A stretch of 7,046 bases of DNA, from NCBI GenBank assembly GCA_030600135.1, contig JAUVMS010000173.1, positions 1 to 7,046 on the forward strand, read 5' to 3'. This stretch comes from Hyphomicrobiales bacterium. GTDB lineage: Bacteria; Pseudomonadota; Alphaproteobacteria; Rhizobiales; JAUVMS01. The first letter of the stretch is position 1. Each line of letters opens with the position of its first letter. Below the pieces are notes generated by a model. The model was not told the origin of the DNA. It was given only the letters and a program-made list of their open reading frames with translations, and did not search any database. The translations under genes and the position numbers were made by a program. Shown here in pieces: positions 6,387 to 7,046 of the stretch.

Positions 6387-7046
6387 TCACGCGACCTCGA
6401 CCGACTGCCCGGACGAACCCGAATTCTGAGACAGTCGTACCGCAATCGACAACATGATGGCGGTCATCGCAAACGCTGCCTGAAACCAGGTTTGCCACAT
6501 GCCCCAGCTAAAAGTCGCGATGCCCATCGCCACGGCGAAACTCGCAAAGCATACGGGCTGAACGGATTCGTGCGTGCGGGCGAGCGCGCGCAACATCGCC
6601 AATCCCACCGCGAGCAACAACAGCGCACCAACCGCCCCCAACTCAAACCAGGTCTGTACGAACACATTGTGCGCATGTCGCCCGGTCCGCGGCGTGCCAA
6701 GATGATCGAGCGGCCCCCCAGCCGCCTCCTTCGCTCGCCGATCAATTTCTCTGGTCGAGTTGACGCCAACTCCGAAGATTGGGTTTCGCCAGGTTCGCTC
6801 GGCCGTAACACCCCAAACGATCACCCGCGATCGCGCTGAACGCGGCAGCCATTCCGCCTTGTGGAGTTCGGCACCGTAGAGGCCGCTCGCGATCGGCACG
6901 GCAAACAGGCATGCGACGATCCAAGCCGCTCCGACCAGCACCCGAGCGAGCGGCAGACTAAGGCGGCAGATCGCGAATACAACCAGCCCGGCAAGCAAGG
7001 CCACTTTTGATGCCTCGTGAACCGAACCAAACGTCGCGATTACCAG
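6387..7046 (-). CDS. O-antigen ligase / Wzy-family membrane protein, 3' part (cut by window edge)
   Basis: The last 219 codons of a multi-spanning inner-membrane protein are present. The reading frame is open to the right edge of the window, and a GTG at 7004 is internal rather than the start: the 14 codons before it continue the same protein. Counting from the edge, residues about 12-29 and 35-55 look like membrane helices. A large loop (about 58-130) holds R-x-x-x-W (74-78), NPIFGVG (88-94) and HAHN (124-127), then QTWFELG (131-137), followed by two or three further hydrophobic segments to about residue 203. The NP.FGVG and HAHN..(L/V)Q.W.ELG patterns are typical of the O-antigen ligase/polymerase (WaaL/Wzy_C) superfamily, which transfers or polymerises undecaprenyl-linked glycans on the outer face of the inner membrane. 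Whether this is a WaaL ligase, a Wzy polymerase or an exopolysaccharide protein cannot be told from this half. Confidence 0.82.
   Translation of the reverse strand: MVIATFGSVHEASKVALLAGLVVFAICRLSLPLARVLVGAAWIVACLFAVPIASGLYGAELHKAEWLPRSARSRVIVWGVTAERTWRNPIFGVGVNSTREIDRRAKEAAGGPLDHLGTPRTGRHAHNVFVQTWFELGAVGALLLLAVGLAMLRALARTHESVQPVCFASFAVAMGIATFSWGMWQTWFQAAFAMTAIMLSIAVRLSQNSGSSGQSVEVA

Noticed and set aside
6351..6839. Plus-strand open frame of 162 codons opposite the O-antigen ligase-like gene
   Set aside because: It is antisense to clear membrane-protein coding sequence and has an Arg/His/Gln-rich composition with no domain.

Overview
The window reads as ordinary chromosomal DNA from a moderately GC-rich Gram-negative bacterium. 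It is most likely an alphaproteobacterium, plausibly Hyphomicrobiales. That placement rests on the overall look of the PPK2, Uup and NagZ-type proteins, the codon usage, and an O-antigen-ligase-type membrane protein; no taxonomic marker gene is present. I see no insertion sequence, phage gene, tRNA, rRNA, CRISPR array or long repeat.

Layout, left to right. (1) Positions 1-197 are an upstream region. It may contain the first 15 codons of a gene on the minus strand that leaves the window, a short palindrome (77-90), and the ribosome binding site of the next gene. (2) A polyphosphate kinase 2 gene (ppk2) lies on the plus strand, ending at 1076. (3) It converges on uup, a duplicated-ATPase ABC-F protein on the minus strand (1156 to about 3021); a 7-bp perfect hairpin lies between the two stops. 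(4) About 175-185 bases separate uup from a second minus-strand gene (3205 to about 4911). This encodes an exported tetratricopeptide-repeat protein with an uncharacterised C-terminal domain and a very basic tail. (5) Divergent from it, after about 160 bases, is a plus-strand glycoside hydrolase family 3 enzyme of the NagZ type carrying a predicted signal peptide (about 5073-6344). (6) It converges, with 42 bases between the stops, on the 3' part of an O-antigen ligase/Wzy-family membrane protein on the minus strand. That gene is cut by the right edge of the window.

The strands alternate (+, -, -, +, -), so there is little sign of one large operon; only uup and the TPR gene share a direction, and the gap between them is wide. 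Three of the five clear genes act at or beyond the inner membrane (exported TPR protein, exported GH3 enzyme, O-antigen ligase-like protein), giving the right half a loose cell-envelope theme. The left half is polyphosphate/nucleotide metabolism and ribosome- or DNA-associated ABC-F function. I did not find a convincing new multi-gene system. The points most worth a second look are the signal peptide on the NagZ-like enzyme, the architecture of the TPR protein with its arginine/lysine tail, and the palindrome upstream of ppk2.
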